From UMGS902 sp045580835 (GTDB lineage Bacteria > Bacillota > Clostridia > Oscillospirales > CAG-272): a DNA stretch of 15,587 nucleotides. Position 1 is the stretch's first letter. Every line of letters begins with the position of its first letter. The position numbers and the translations under genes are program-made. Where the stretch lies: assembly GCA_045580835.1 (NCBI GenBank), contig JAZNOM010000015.1, positions 1 to 15,587 of the forward strand, in the 5' to 3' direction. Shown piece by piece: positions 1 through 7,410 of the stretch. The notes under the pieces were generated by a model, which saw only the letters and a list, made by a program, of their open reading frames with translations, did no database searches and was not told where the DNA came from.

Positions 1-2121
1 GGTTATGGTGTGTTTAGCGATTGCGCATCTTTGGTTTCTCTATACGGCTACACTGACAGCACGGCAGAAACCTATGCAAAAGAAAACAGTATTACTTTCG
101 TTGCGCTTGACACTCCTTTCCCATATCATGTATCACTCTCCTATCCGAGTAGATTTTTAATATCCAGTGATAAATCTCTACCCGGTACACCCTCAATCTT
201 CAAATCGCAATATATCGCAGAATTGCAGGCGTGGGCAGAGGAATTTGGTTACGGAGATATAATAACCAAAGAAAAGGCAAAAGAGATTATTAACAAATGT
301 ATCCCCACTGCGGTTTATGCAGACGAGTCTGTAGTGTTGACACGTGACGAATATACAACACTTGATGTAATGCGCGACATTATCATGCTTTACTCCACTC
401 AAAAAAGCTTGAACCAATGGGAAAACGAGTATTTATCAAGTGCAGATGTAATCAATCTGTCCGAAACACGCAAAAAAGTAGCGAAAATCATGGCGGAATA
501 TTCAGATTATGCTCAAAATGTTGAGCGTAATCCTATAGCCACCGTTTTGTATAACGCGTATTCCTGCGGACTGGTTCAACTTGCAGGGAAAAATGTGTAC
601 AAGGTCGCAAAATCATATATTAAAGACACTTATATCCCTGATGTTCTTGCGGAGGGCGGTATTGAGAAAGCCTATGAGGTAATATGCGAGGATGTAGTTG
701 CGTTAAGAGATAGCGGCATAGCGGCGTTTTCAGGAATTCCAAGCGAAGTTTTTGAAGAGATTAAAAACAAATCATTAAAGAAAATTGGCAAAGATGCCAT
801 GTCACAGCTTATTGAAGAAGTAGTAACCTATAACGATTCTGCTGAAATGATTTATGATTTGTATAAAGGCGTAAATTCGTATACCAAAGACCTTAAAGGT
901 ACAGGTTTGATTGCCCAGTATTCTCCGGCAACTATTTTTTATGTTCAACTGTTGAAATGCGGTAAAAAAATAATGGACACCATTGTTGACGTAAAAGAAT
1001 CGCAGTATTTTATGCTCAATTACTATTTCAAGCGTAAGCACCCGTCTGTATACGATTCGATAGTATACGAAAGTGGAAATGTAATTGATGCTACCGGCTA
1101 TAACATGATTAGAAATTCTATTAACAGTAGTTTAGCCGATGAATTGATGGAAAACTGGTATGCAACAACATCATTTTATATTGATGACGAAGAACGGTTG
1201 GCACTTATAAATATGGCAAACAGTGCCATAGCTATTCAGAAGCTTGACACCGATTCTATGCGAGAAAGTGTTGTGAAATATTGGGTAAATGAACTTGCTA
1301 AAGAAAACAGCGAAGTTTATCAGGTTCAGTATTCATTCAATAAAGAATCATCGTTTAGCGTTGTTGACAATAGCGGAGAGGTTATAGGTAGCTATAATTC
1401 AGCAGACGGTTATACAAGTACATCGGACAAAAGTGATTATATGGTAACCGTAGATAATGAATCGAATGCCGTAGTTGTCACTACGTTAGATTCCGACCTT
1501 AGAGTTGTTGCAGAGAATCAGTCGACACCGTCTGTGGTTACTGTGGTAACAAATGATAATGCCGTTTATTCTAAAGCATATTCAAATTCCTCCGCGACGG
1601 AGAGTATTACATATAGCGTTACAAATGATACAATTAATGCGTCAGACGCAAACGGTGATATCGTATCATCTAACGGTGAATACTCAAAGGCACAATCAAT
1701 AGTTGACTGTGACCTTGCCGCTTTGCAAATTTGGTACTCAAATAACGAAAAAGCGTCTGCAGTGTACAACGATTTAGAGTTTGACAGCATTGGCGCTTAC
1801 GGCAGCACAATTACTTGGTCTTCCGATAACGAAAATGCAGTTGCAGCGGACGGAAAAGTTACGCGGACAAATGAAAATATAAGCGTAACATTGACGGCAA
1901 ATATCAGCTATTCTGATATTTCTGCAGAAAAAACCTTTGTTTTGACTGTTATAGGAACAGCAGGTGATATCAACGGCGATGGTGTCATAAACATTTTTGA
2001 CTGTCTTACAGCTTTAAGTGCGCTTTTGAATGATACAACTGCTGAAAACGCAGATATGAACGGCGATGGAAAAGTAAACTTGATTGATGTTATTAGAATA
2101 TTAAAAACAGCCGTACTTTGA
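1..2121 (+). CDS. Secreted BspA-like LRR / bacterial Ig / dockerin protein, 3' part
   Basis: The frame is open from base 1, so the gene begins before the window; a GTG at 10 is only an internal codon. The first ~35 residues (GYTDSTAETYAKENSITFVAL) match the closing unit of BspA-type LRR_5 repeats. About 400 residues follow, rich in charged and predicted helical segments, which I do not recognise. A Ser/Thr/Asn-rich beta region (about residues 430-570 counted from base 10) comes next, then an atypical bacterial Ig module (ITWSSDN, DGKVTR) at about 580-650. The C-terminus (652-703) is a type I dockerin with two intact calcium loops, DINGDGVIN and DMNGDGKVN. By family knowledge such proteins are exported and dock onto a cohesin on a scaffoldin or the cell surface. 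The signal peptide must lie upstream. A terminator follows the TGA directly. Domain ends are confident; the middle is unassigned. Confidence 0.88.
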   Translation, partial: GYGVFSDCASLVSLYGYTDSTAETYAKENSITFVALDTPFPYHVSLSYPSRFLISSDKSLPGTPSIFKSQYIAELQAWAEEFGYGDIITKEKAKEIINKCIPTAVYADESVVLTRDEYTTLDVMRDIIMLYSTQKSLNQWENEYLSSADVINLSETRKKVAKIMAEYSDYAQNVERNPIATVLYNAYSCGLVQLAGKNVYKVAKSYIKDTYIPDVLAEGGIEKAYEVICEDVVALRDSGIAAFSGIPSEVFEEIKNKSLKKIGKDAMSQLIEEVVTYNDSAEMIYDLYKGVNSYTKDLKGTGLIAQYSPATIFYVQLLKCGKKIMDTIVDVKESQYFMLNYYFKRKHPSVYDSIVYESGNVIDATGYNMIRNSINSSLADELMENWYATTSFYIDDEERLALINMANSAIAIQKLDTDSMRESVVKYWVNELAKENSEVYQVQYSFNKESSFSVVDNSGEVIGSYNSADGYTSTSDKSDYMVTVDNESNAVVVTTLDSDLRVVAENQSTPSVVTVVTNDNAVYSKAYSNSSATESITYSVTNDTINASDANGDIVSSNGEYSKAQSIVDCDLAALQIWYSNNEKASAVYNDLEFDSIGAYGSTITWSSDNENAVAADGKVTRTNENISVTLTANISYSDISAEKTFVLTVIGTAGDINGDGVINIFDCLTALSALLNDTTAENADMNGDGKVNLIDVIRILKTAVL

Positions 2122-2131
2122 TTGTAAGGAT

Positions 2132-2165
2132 CCCCTCGCAGAAATGTGAGGGGAATTTCTCTTTT
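2132..2165 (+). terminator. Rho-independent terminator of the dockerin protein gene
   Basis: A 9-bp stem (CCCCTCGCA at 2132-2140 against TGTGAGGGG at 2145-2153, one G-T wobble) is closed by a GAAA tetraloop and followed by a T-rich tract. It sits 10 nt after the TGA stop. Confidence 0.88.
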
Positions 2166-2189
2166 TCTCAACTTTTTTTCATAAACCCC

Positions 2190-2218
2190 TTGACAAAAGC
2201 TATTGCGTGTGTTAGTAT
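2190..2218 (+). promoter_or_regulatory. Sigma-A promoter of the amino-acid importer operon
   Basis: TTGACA at 2190-2195 (perfect -35), a 17-nt spacer and TAGTAT at 2213-2218 (-10). The predicted start is near 2225, giving a leader of about 56 nt before the lipoprotein gene. Confidence 0.82.
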
Positions 2219-2219
2219 G

Positions 2220-2247
2220 TTATCAGTTTAGCACGCTAAAGTGATAA
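2220..2247. promoter_or_regulatory. Near-perfect 28-bp palindrome, candidate repressor operator
   Basis: Outer arms TTATCA (2220-2225) and TGATAA (2242-2247) and inner arms TTTAGC (2227-2232) and GCTAAA (2235-2240) flank a central AC. Only the G at 2226 and the G at 2241, plus the centre, break the symmetry. The site starts 2 nt after the -10 box and covers the predicted start of transcription, the usual place for a blocking operator. I cannot match it to a regulator whose motif I know. It could fold as an RNA hairpin only if transcription began upstream of 2220, which the promoter spacing does not favour. Confidence 0.6.
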
Positions 2248-2280
2248 AACAAATTACATTTACATAGGGAGACCACTAAA

Positions 2281-3066
2281 ATGAAAAAGATTCTTGCACT
2301 CGTACTTGCACTTACAATGTGCGCACTTTGCTTCGCGGCATGCGGAGAAAAAGATGATAACACCCTCGTTTGCGGCGTTACCATTTTTGAAAATATGAAC
2401 GAAAAAGACGAAAACGGTAACTGGACCGGCTTTGAATCCGAGTTCGCTATGGAAGTCGGCAAAATTATCGGTATGGATGTAGCTTTCCAGGAAATCGACT
2501 GGGAGCAGAAGTATAACGAGCTTAACTCCGGCGCAATCGACTGTATCTGGAACGGCTTTACCGCTAACTCCAGCGACAACGGCGTTAAGAGAAGCGACCT
2601 TGTAGACTTTTCTTACGGCTACATGCTCAATCAGCAGTGTATCGTTGTAAAGGCTGATAACCTTGCAAACTTCAAGAGCGAAGCTGACCTTGCAGGCAAG
2701 AGCGCGTGTGCTGAAGGCGGCAGTGCAGGTGCTGCTTATGCCGAGAGCGTTACCGATAAGGTAAACACTGCTCCCGCGCAGATTGATGCATTCCCCGAGG
2801 TTAAGTCCGGCGCGGTTGACTTTATCGTAGTTGACATCCTTCTCGCTAAAAACCTTTGCGGCAACGGCGACTATGCAGACCTTGCAATCGTAGAGGATAT
2901 TGAACTCGCATCCGAGATTTACGCTATCGGCTTTAAGAAGGGAAGCGACCTCACTGCTAAAGTAAACGACGCTATCAAGCAGCTTGATGAAAATGGCAAG
3001 CTTATGGAGCTTGCAACAAAGTACGGTTTTGAAAACGTTCTTAATGTTTCCGAAACTATTGAATAA
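2281..3066 (+). CDS. Polar amino-acid ABC transporter substrate-binding lipoprotein
   Basis: This is the extracellular solute receptor of an amino-acid importer (SBP_bac_3 family, GlnH/HisJ-like), 261 residues. The N-terminus MKKILALVLALTMCALCFAAC is a lipoprotein signal peptide; Cys21 in FAAC is the predicted lipid anchor. The mature part has the usual two-lobe signatures: a GVTIFENM start, GFESEFAMEVGKIIG, and IDCIWNGFT, in the region that normally binds the ligand carboxylate and amine. An AGGGAG ribosome site (2266-2271) is 9 nt before the ATG. The gene is first in an operon with the permease and ATPase (31-nt and 12-nt gaps). Many relatives bind glutamine, cystine or basic amino acids; the substrate cannot be settled from the sequence alone. 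Expression is probably controlled by the palindrome at the promoter. Confidence 0.93.
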   Translation: MKKILALVLALTMCALCFAACGEKDDNTLVCGVTIFENMNEKDENGNWTGFESEFAMEVGKIIGMDVAFQEIDWEQKYNELNSGAIDCIWNGFTANSSDNGVKRSDLVDFSYGYMLNQQCIVVKADNLANFKSEADLAGKSACAEGGSAGAAYAESVTDKVNTAPAQIDAFPEVKSGAVDFIVVDILLAKNLCGNGDYADLAIVEDIELASEIYAIGFKKGSDLTAKVNDAIKQLDENGKLMELATKYGFENVLNVSETIE

Positions 3067-3097
3067 GCCTCCAAAAACATAAAGGAAATAAAATAGT

Positions 3098-3742
3098 ATG
3101 GGTTTTGTAGAAGTTACGCTGAGCTTGCTTAAAGGACTTGAACAAACCTGCCTGATTTTTGCGCTAACACTTGTGTTAGCGCTTCCTTTAGGTTTGGTGA
3201 TTTCTTTTGGCTCCATGTCAAAGTTCAAGCCGCTTAGTTTTGTAACAAAGATTTTTGTCTGGATAATACGCGGCGTACCGCTTATGCTTCAGGTTATTGT
3301 AGTTTTTTATGTACCGGGATATTTGCTCGGTACTCCTCTGTTTTCTCGCTTTGGCTCGGTTATAGCTGCGTTTGTTATTAACTATGCATGCTATTTTTCG
3401 GAGATTTACCGCGGCGGAATCGAGAGCATTTCAAAAGGGCAGTATGAAGCAGGTCAGGTACTCGGCATGACAAAGACACAAATCTTTTTCAAGGTAGTGC
3501 TCATGCAGGTAGTAAAGCGTATCCTTGCGCCTATGTCAAACGAGGTTATCACGCTTGTAAAAGATACCGCGCTTGCCAGAGTAATCATGATAGTGGAGCT
3601 TATAAAGGCGGCTCAGGAATTTGCAGCATACGGTCTTATGTGGCCGCTATTCTATACCGCAGTTTTCTATCTTGTTTTTGTAGGTTTGCTTTCTCTCCTT
3701 TTCGGATATTTCGAGAAAAAACTCGATTATTACAAGGTTTAA
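3098..3742 (+). CDS. Polar amino-acid ABC transporter permease
   Basis: This 214-residue inner-membrane permease (HisM/GlnP family) forms the translocation channel, probably as a homodimer because only one permease gene is present. Hydrophobic segments lie near residues 12-38, 50-75, 85-102 and 185-205. RGVPLMLQ (58-65) is the family's conserved motif after the first helices. The EAA loop that docks on the ATPase begins at EAGQVLGMTK (117-126). VKDTALA (154-160) is also typical. The start is set by AAAGGA at 3081-3086, 11 nt before the ATG. It lies between the receptor gene and the ATPase gene with no terminator, so the three are co-transcribed. Length and motifs are normal for the family. 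Confidence 0.94.
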   Translation: MGFVEVTLSLLKGLEQTCLIFALTLVLALPLGLVISFGSMSKFKPLSFVTKIFVWIIRGVPLMLQVIVVFYVPGYLLGTPLFSRFGSVIAAFVINYACYFSEIYRGGIESISKGQYEAGQVLGMTKTQIFFKVVLMQVVKRILAPMSNEVITLVKDTALARVIMIVELIKAAQEFAAYGLMWPLFYTAVFYLVFVGLLSLLFGYFEKKLDYYKV

Positions 3743-3754
3743 GGGGGACGGAGC

Positions 3755-4537
3755 ATGGCGTTACTCGAAGTAAAAAATATTAAGAAAAACTTTGGTAAAA
3801 CCGAGGTTCTTAAAGGCATTGACTTCACCCTTGAAAAGGGTGAAGTGCTTGCAATCATCGGCTCTTCTGGAAGCGGAAAAACCACGCTTCTTCGTTGCCT
3901 TAATTCGCTTGAAAGAGCTGACGGCGGTAGTATTTATGTGGACGGCGAGTCCGTTTTTGAAGCAGGTGTTGAATATACTGAGGCGCAGATGCGTGAAAAA
4001 CGACTGAAATTCGGCCTTGTATTTCAGTCGTTCAATCTTTTCCCGCAGTACAGTGTAATTGATAATCTCACGCTTGCACCGAAGCTTGCACTGAAAAATA
4101 AAAAGCTTTCTTCCGACGATAAAAGGGCAGAAACAGAAGCAATAGAGGAAAAAGCAAAGCAACTTCTTGAAAGGGTAGGGCTTTCCGAAAAAAGCACAGC
4201 TTATCCTTGTCAGCTTTCGGGCGGTCAACAACAACGTGTTGCTATAGCGCGCGCACTTGTGATGCAGCCTGAAATTCTTTGTTTTGACGAGCCGACAAGC
4301 GCTCTGGACCCCGAACTTACCGGTGAGGTACTGCGCGTTATAAAGGGACTTAAGGGCGAGGATCACACAATGATTATCGTTACGCATGAAATGGAGTTTG
4401 CCCGCAATGTATCGGATAAGGTTATTTTCATGGCGGACGGCGTAATTGAGGAAATGGGAACTCCCGATGAAGTGTTTGGCAATCCCAAGAGTGAAAAAAC
4501 AAAAGCTTTTTTGTGTAGCTCTTTTGAAAAAATTTAA
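3755..4537 (+). CDS. Polar amino-acid ABC transporter ATP-binding protein
   Basis: This 260-residue cytoplasmic ATPase (GlnQ/HisP family) powers the importer. All nucleotide-binding motifs are intact: Walker A GSSGSGKT (36-43), Q-loop Gln91, signature LSGGQQQ (154-160), Walker B ILCFDE (174-179) and H-loop His211 in VTHEM. The usual FNLFPQ sequence after the Q-loop is present. AAGGGGG (3741-3747) lies 7 nt before the ATG and overlaps the stop of the permease gene, tying its translation to the upstream gene. A ~25-residue charged insertion (KNKKLSSDDKRAETEAIEEK, near 114-133) precedes the signature helix, common in clostridial members. No clear terminator follows; the next promoter begins 18 nt after the stop, so some read-through is possible. 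Confidence 0.95.
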   Translation: MALLEVKNIKKNFGKTEVLKGIDFTLEKGEVLAIIGSSGSGKTTLLRCLNSLERADGGSIYVDGESVFEAGVEYTEAQMREKRLKFGLVFQSFNLFPQYSVIDNLTLAPKLALKNKKLSSDDKRAETEAIEEKAKQLLERVGLSEKSTAYPCQLSGGQQQRVAIARALVMQPEILCFDEPTSALDPELTGEVLRVIKGLKGEDHTMIIVTHEMEFARNVSDKVIFMADGVIEEMGTPDEVFGNPKSEKTKAFLCSSFEKI

Positions 4538-4555
4538 ACATTTTCTACAAAATAC

Positions 4556-4584
4556 TTGACGGTTTTTAAATCGTATGCTACAAT
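4556..4584 (+). promoter_or_regulatory. Extended -10 promoter of the DUF1508 gene
   Basis: TTGACG (4556-4561), a 17-nt spacer ending in TGC, and TACAAT (4579-4584). The TGn before the -10 makes this an extended -10 promoter. A small hairpin (AGGTT/AACCT, 4596-4610) lies in the leader. Confidence 0.8.
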
Positions 4585-4638
4585 TTAGACAGAAAAGGTT
4601 GTTTTAACCTCATGTCAATGAAAGAGAGGACTAATCCA

Positions 4639-5001
4639 ATGGGCAAGTTTGTTGTTAAAGAAACTTCTACAGGAGTTAAGTTTGATTTGAAGGCAGGTAA
4701 CGGTCAGGTTATCGCTACCTCTGAAGTATATTCTTCCGAGTCCGCATGCCTTAACGGCATTGAAAGCGTTCGCAAGAACTGTGTTGGCGAAGTTGAGGAC
4801 CAGACAGTAGAGAATTTCGAAACTGTAAAGCATCCCAAGTTCGAAGTATATCAGGACAAAGCGGGCGAGTACAGATTCAGACTCAAGGCAAAGAACGGCG
4901 AAGTTATCGCTACTTCTGAGGGCTATACCACCAAGGATAGCTGCCTTAACGGTATTGAAAGCGTTAAAAAGAACGCTCCCGATGCAGAAATAGATAAATA
5001 A
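4639..5001 (+). CDS. Tandem DUF1508 (YegP-like) protein
   Basis: A small soluble protein, 120 residues from the ATG at 4639. That start is preferred over the in-frame ATG at 4612 because AGAGAGGA (4623-4630) lies 8 nt before 4639 while nothing suitable precedes 4612. It consists of two ~50-residue copies of the DUF1508 fold: the first contains GKFVVKETSTGVKFDLKAGN and IATSEVYSS, the second PKFEVYQDKAGEYRFRLKAK and IATSEGYTT, each followed by a CLNGIESVKKN helix. The E. coli relative YegP has the same two-copy layout. The biochemical function of the family is unknown. No signal peptide or membrane segment is present. It has its own promoter and its own terminator, so it is a single-gene unit. 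Confidence 0.9.
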   Translation: MGKFVVKETSTGVKFDLKAGNGQVIATSEVYSSESACLNGIESVRKNCVGEVEDQTVENFETVKHPKFEVYQDKAGEYRFRLKAKNGEVIATSEGYTTKDSCLNGIESVKKNAPDAEIDK

Positions 5002-5013
5002 TTATAACTACAT

Positions 5014-5041
5014 AAAAAAGGACGCGCAAGCGTCCTTTTTG
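5014..5041. terminator. Perfect hairpin terminator, copy 1 of an identical pair
   Basis: An 11-bp perfect stem (AAAAAGGACGC at 5015-5025 against GCGTCCTTTTT at 5030-5040) is closed by a GCAA tetraloop, with A-tract and T-tract on the two sides, so it can act in both directions. The same 28 bases recur at 7311-7338. Confidence 0.92.
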
Positions 5042-5106
5042 CTGCTTTTGCATATTTATTGCGCCGACAGTACTAATTTTTTTACCTATACTGCATAAAT
5101 ATTGCA

Positions 5107-5140
5107 TTGCAATTGCCGGCTTACAATGTTATACTATAAT
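5107..5140 (+). promoter_or_regulatory. Promoter of the solenoid/esterase gene
   Basis: Two overlapping registers are possible: TTGCAA (5107-5112) with a 17-nt spacer to TATACT (5130-5135), or TTGCCG (5113-5118) with a 16-nt spacer to TATAAT (5135-5140). The region is AT-rich and lies 27-60 nt before the gene start. The remaining bases from 5042 show nothing else clear. Confidence 0.6.
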
Positions 5141-5166
5141 TATAAATATACTTAAGGAGAAGTGAA

Positions 5167-7302
5167 ATGAAAAGAGTAAGTGTTGTTTTGTTATTCACTT
5201 TAGTGCTTTGTATGCTTAGCCTGACGGTTTTTGCGGCCGAAAACGTTGTTTATGTTTCCGACGGCGGAGCGGGTGACGGTGCAAGTGCAGAAACTCCCCT
5301 TGGTACACTTGACGCGGCATATGCTGCACTCGGTGACAACGGCGGCACTGTTGTCGTTGTCGGCAAAGTTACCGTATCTGACCATTTTACAGAGCCTTCG
5401 CATAGCGGCAAGGTTACCGTAACACAGGTGTATGGTACAAATGACTATCGTACAGGTACAGATTACGGAATCAATATCGCACAGTGTCGCTATATTTTGA
5501 ACGGTGCTACTACGTTCTCTAATGTAACATTCCGCGGCAACACGGCGAAGAGCTATAACCACGTTCTTTTTGTTGCACAGTTTAACGATATCGTTATGGA
5601 CGAGGGCGTTGAGTGCGTAAACTACGGCGATTTTTCTACAATTGCACAGGCTGCAAGTATTCTCGGCGGTGTACAGTCCGGCGCTGACAAGTATAATACC
5701 GTGTCAACAGACCTTGATTCTCATATTACGGTGAAAAGCGGCAAGTTTATGATTTGCGGATATTCACGTCAGGTTGACAAGGTTTTTGAGGGTATGGCTC
5801 ATATTGATATTTCAGGCGGTACCATTGATAATATCTATCCCGGTGCGGCAAACAAAGGCAGTGGTGCCGATGTTAGAATTACAATAAGTGGCGGTACCTT
5901 TGTCGGTAAGATAATTACAGGAAGCACCGCTGTTGTTTCAAGCACTCTTAATATCAAAGTTACCGGCGGCGACTTTACCAACTTTATCAGCGCAGACGGT
6001 ACTGTCGCAACTGGCGGTACATCTGTTTTGGATGTGTCCGAGTATGCCGATGGCGAAGCACTTGCCGCAAAGGCGTCTAACTTCACATCTATCATTACAG
6101 ATGCCGGAAGCATAACTACCAAGGTTCCTAATGACGAATTTGAATACGGTACATTTACCGCATCAAACGGTATTTCTCTTCCTTATCGTTATTACATCCC
6201 TGAAGATTATGCAACAAGCGCAAAGAATTATCCCGTGTTCCTCTATATGCACGGTAACGGCTCTCGCGGAACGGATAACACAACCCAGCTTACCACAAAC
6301 GGTGCAGCGCTCAATAACGAGGTGTTTAATTCCGAGTATGATTGTATCATGATTGCGCCGCAGTGTGCAAAAAGCCCGAGAGAATGGGTGTCTAACTATG
6401 CGGGCAGTGCGGCGTTTGCCGCAGAGCTTGAAAGCGGCGCATACGAAAACGGAGATTATCTCAATGCAGCTGTAGAGCTTCTTGACTATTTCCTTAATAA
6501 CTACCGAGTTGATACCTCACGCATATATGTAACCGGTTCTTCCAATGGCGGCGGCGCTACATGGAGCCTTACCGCGCGTTATCCTTATGTGTTCGCGGCA
6601 GCGGCACCTCTTGCGGGCTGTGAGCTTTATGACGGAACCGATGCTATCGCTTCACGCTATGTACATCAAAACATCTGGACTTTCCACGGTGATGCTGATG
6701 CGACACTTCCCGTAGAAGCTACACGCGCACTTGTAAATGCAATCAAAAATGCCGGCAGCACAACTATAAAATATACCGAAATTGCAGGCGGCGGACATAA
6801 TATATGGTCACAGGCAGCAAAGACAGAAGGTCTTGTTGACTGGATGTTCTCAAAGACAAATTCTGCTTTCAATAACACGCTTCGCGGCGATAGAGCGGAA
6901 CTTGCAGCTCCCGCAAGTCTTGAATGGAATGAAAATACAGCGACATTTGGTGCAGTAAGCGGAGCAAAGGCATACCGTTTGACCGTTTATGTTGATGGAA
7001 CGGCTGCAAAGGTTTATGAGATTAATACTACTTCTCAGGATGTTGATGTTGCAGCACTCGGCGAGGGTGAGATTACCTTTGGCGTTACCGCACTTGCAAG
7101 CAATCTTGCGATTAATATCAACAGTGCGGAAGCAAAGTCTGTGGCATATAAAGCAGATTCTGTTGATTATATGGACTATGATAAAGACGGAACGGTAGAA
7201 TTCGAAGATGCTGTTCTTATGCTCAAAGACGGTCTTGATAACGGCAATCTTAATCTGTTATCAGTACTTCGTGTTTTGAAGTATGTTGTGGCACAAGGCT
7301 AA
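5167..7302 (+). CDS. Secreted beta-solenoid / alpha-beta hydrolase esterase with dockerin-like tail
   Basis: This 711-residue exported protein starts with a clear signal peptide, cleavage likely after VFA (residue 23). Residues 25-315 look like a parallel beta-solenoid with short repeats such as HIDISGGTIDNIYPG and RITISGGTFVGKI. Residues 324-565 form an alpha/beta hydrolase resembling the COG4099-type predicted esterases: LYMHGNGSRG (oxyanion strand), nucleophile Ser459 in GSSNG, probable acid Asp511 in HGDAD, and His544 in GGGHN. A small fibronectin III-like or Ig-like domain covers about 577-662. The end (667-711) resembles a dockerin, but only its first loop (DYDKDGTVE) could bind calcium. 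AAGGAG at 5154-5159 lies 7 nt before the ATG. By family knowledge it would hydrolyse ester groups, perhaps on plant polysaccharide; the substrate is not shown. Single-gene unit between two identical terminators. Confidence 0.86.
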   Translation: MKRVSVVLLFTLVLCMLSLTVFAAENVVYVSDGGAGDGASAETPLGTLDAAYAALGDNGGTVVVVGKVTVSDHFTEPSHSGKVTVTQVYGTNDYRTGTDYGINIAQCRYILNGATTFSNVTFRGNTAKSYNHVLFVAQFNDIVMDEGVECVNYGDFSTIAQAASILGGVQSGADKYNTVSTDLDSHITVKSGKFMICGYSRQVDKVFEGMAHIDISGGTIDNIYPGAANKGSGADVRITISGGTFVGKIITGSTAVVSSTLNIKVTGGDFTNFISADGTVATGGTSVLDVSEYADGEALAAKASNFTSIITDAGSITTKVPNDEFEYGTFTASNGISLPYRYYIPEDYATSAKNYPVFLYMHGNGSRGTDNTTQLTTNGAALNNEVFNSEYDCIMIAPQCAKSPREWVSNYAGSAAFAAELESGAYENGDYLNAAVELLDYFLNNYRVDTSRIYVTGSSNGGGATWSLTARYPYVFAAAAPLAGCELYDGTDAIASRYVHQNIWTFHGDADATLPVEATRALVNAIKNAGSTTIKYTEIAGGGHNIWSQAAKTEGLVDWMFSKTNSAFNNTLRGDRAELAAPASLEWNENTATFGAVSGAKAYRLTVYVDGTAAKVYEINTTSQDVDVAALGEGEITFGVTALASNLAININSAEAKSVAYKADSVDYMDYDKDGTVEFEDAVLMLKDGLDNGNLNLLSVLRVLKYVVAQG

Positions 7303-7310
7303 AACTTTAC

Positions 7311-7338
7311 AAAAAAGGACGCGCAAGCGTCCTTTTTG
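7311..7338. terminator. Perfect hairpin terminator, copy 2 of an identical pair
   Basis: Stem AAAAAGGACGC (7312-7322) and GCGTCCTTTTT (7327-7337) with a GCAA loop. It is identical over 28 bases to the hairpin at 5014-5041 and lies 8 nt after the esterase stop codon. Confidence 0.92.
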
Positions 7339-7343
7339 TGTAT

Positions 7344-7358
7344 GCAAAGACTCTTTGC
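7344..7358. promoter_or_regulatory. Inverted repeat upstream of the regulator promoter
   Basis: GCAAAG (7344-7349), spacer ACT, CTTTGC (7353-7358): a perfect 6-3-6 inverted repeat directly abutting the -35 box of the XRE gene. It may be an autoregulatory site. It is short enough to be chance. Confidence 0.35.
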
Positions 7359-7387
7359 GTGACAAATTATTGTATTTGTGTTACAAT
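7359..7387 (+). promoter_or_regulatory. Promoter of the XRE membrane regulator
   Basis: GTGACA (7359-7364, 5 of 6 to consensus), a 17-nt spacer and TACAAT (7382-7387). The short leader then carries AAAGGAG at 7397-7403. Confidence 0.7.
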
Positions 7388-7410
7388 TCAGTCAGCAAAG
7401 GAGTGGTTTT

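Noticed and set aside
2260..3228. A 322-codon open frame on the minus strand
   Set aside because: It lies fully antisense to the substrate-binding protein and the start of the permease, has no ribosome site or recognisable domain, and is explained by the codon pattern of the real genes.
3761..4387. A 208-codon minus-strand frame
   Set aside because: Antisense to the intact ATPase gene; low-complexity and without any motif or start signal.
4596..4610. Leader hairpin AGGTT/AACCT as a riboswitch or attenuator
   Set aside because: Only five base pairs with no alternative fold or T-tract; too weak to call.
4612..4638. A start nine codons earlier for the DUF1508 gene
   Set aside because: No ribosome site before it, and the strong AGAGAGGA would then lie inside the gene rather than before its start.
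5014..7338. The esterase unit as an insertion sequence or cassette with the twin hairpins as terminal repeats
   Set aside because: No transposase, no target-site duplication, and the hairpins have all the marks of terminators; kept only as a question in the findings.
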